Positions 63,598 through 64,000 of a stretch of 64,000 nt of DNA are shown in pieces (within the stretch, counting starts at the first letter, position 1; the number at the start of each line of letters is the position of its first letter). The position numbers were made by a program, and so were the translations under genes. Under the pieces are notes generated by a model, which saw only the letters and a program-made list of their open reading frames with translations, was not told the origin of the DNA and did not search any database. The stretch spans positions 1 to 64,000 of the forward strand of contig CAYTZS010000001.1 in assembly GCA_964442355.1 (NCBI GenBank), written 5' to 3'. The DNA comes from UBA6168 sp964442355 (lineage in GTDB: Bacteria > Bacteroidota > Bacteroidia > Chitinophagales > Saprospiraceae).

Positions 63598-64000
63598 TTA
63601 TTGCTTTGCAGGTACGTCTTTGAAAGTGCCAGTCTTGGCAGGCATCATGTCGTGCTTTCCACCAAAACGGTAGCTCACGCTCAGGCTGGTCAGGTAATCA
63701 GCAAATGCGGCGTCACCTTGTGTAAATTTACCAGTTGCCTCCGTGATGGCTTTATCGCTCACGCTTTGCGTACGATTGCGGTAAACGGCAAATGGCACGT
63801 TCAAGGCAATATTGAAGTTTTGGTAAGACCAAGTAATGCCCGGCTCGACTGAAACCACATAACCGGGACGACGGTAACCTTCTTTTCCACCGATGAGGTC
63901 TTCAGAAGCCACTCCTTCCACCCGGCCCCCCAGGTTCATTGACAAACCAGCCTGAGGCAACACTGCATAGCCAAAGCCAACCCTTGCCGCAAACTGGTCG
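63598..64000 (-). CDS. Outer-membrane beta-barrel protein, C-terminal part (5' end outside window)
   Basis: The frame is open to the edge of the window (base 64000), so the start lies outside; the GTG at 63963 is probably internal. The visible 134 residues show barrel strands ('VVSVEPGITWSYQNFNIALNVPFAVYRN', 'TSLSVSYRFGG') and a polar C-terminal tail ('MMPAKTGTFKDVPAKQ'). It resembles the transporter-like outer-membrane proteins and is encoded in the same direction as the next gene, suggesting a shared operon with the haloperoxidase-like protein. Confidence 0.7.
   Translation of the reverse strand, partial: DQFAARVGFGYAVLPQAGLSMNLGGRVEGVASEDLIGGKEGYRRPGYVVSVEPGITWSYQNFNIALNVPFAVYRNRTQSVSDKAITEATGKFTQGDAAFADYLTSLSVSYRFGGKHDMMPAKTGTFKDVPAKQ

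Overview
This is a chromosomal window of about 53% G+C from a Bacteroidota bacterium, most likely the Saprospiria (Haliscomenobacter/Lewinella-like). The signs are two secreted proteins ending in gliding-motility-associated (type IX secretion, type B) C-terminal domains, the gliding lipoprotein GldH, a PorE-like PD40/OmpA lipoprotein, a DUF5606 protein, a short two-domain YjbQ/YbjQ/LysE stretch typical of environmental Bacteroidota, and promoters of the Bacteroidota type (TTTG, about 19 bases, TAnnTTTG). I see no rRNA operon, prophage, insertion sequence or CRISPR array; gene content is mostly housekeeping plus envelope genes, with a few accessory stretches.

Layout. 1-2550: end of a methyltransferase gene, then an ABC exporter (ATPase plus FtsX-like permease with a His-rich loop). 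2721-7699: a T9SS cargo protein and an AsmA-like protein. 7809-8738: tRNA-Val followed by a 374-bp tandem cassette (terminator, small GIY-YIG nuclease gene, tRNA-like sequence) in two full copies. 8745-21466: glycosyltransferase, PorE-like lipoprotein, a metal-site-less arginase-fold protein, a 2209-residue modular T9SS cargo protein and LpxD. 21637-29713: YqeY, ComEC, thioredoxin-like protein, HemJ, DUF5606, an alpha-oxoamine synthase for sphingo- or sulfonolipid synthesis, an unknown acidic protein, a radical SAM/SPASM protein and a DUF2721 protein. 29834-30060: a 42-bp tandem repeat array in front of an unknown gene. 30868-47961: S9 peptidase, UvrA, membrane-anchored C1 peptidase, bifunctional nuclease, acyl-CoA carboxylase beta subunit, RpoN, YjbQ, LysE-like, YbjQ, SmpB and a translationally coupled glyA-membrane protein-scpA operon. 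48256-55094: metallophosphoesterase, then a locus resembling 3-keto-glycoside catabolism (DUF1080 hydrolase, Gfo/Idh/MocA oxidoreductase, RidA, GMC oxidoreductase with a Cys cluster, gluconate 2-dehydrogenase subunit 3-like protein). 55273-64000: two hypothetical/membrane proteins, AlkB-type hydroxylase, GldH, class IV aminotransferase, VWA lipoprotein, vanadium-haloperoxidase/PAP2 protein and two outer-membrane proteins.

The most unusual feature is not a gene. At about a dozen gene junctions there is an inverted repeat whose arms are themselves short words (7-16 bases) repeated head to tail. The left arm begins at or next to the stop codon of the upstream gene, and the right arm ends at the start codon of the downstream gene (or at the opposing stop codon when genes converge). 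The word differs at every junction, so this is not a dispersed REP-type family; it looks like a process that writes a new 'stuttering palindrome' at gene borders. Single-armed versions occur before smpB, glyA and a LysE-like gene, and a related repeat is translated as the N-terminus of UvrA. I know of no described system with this architecture; function and origin are inference.
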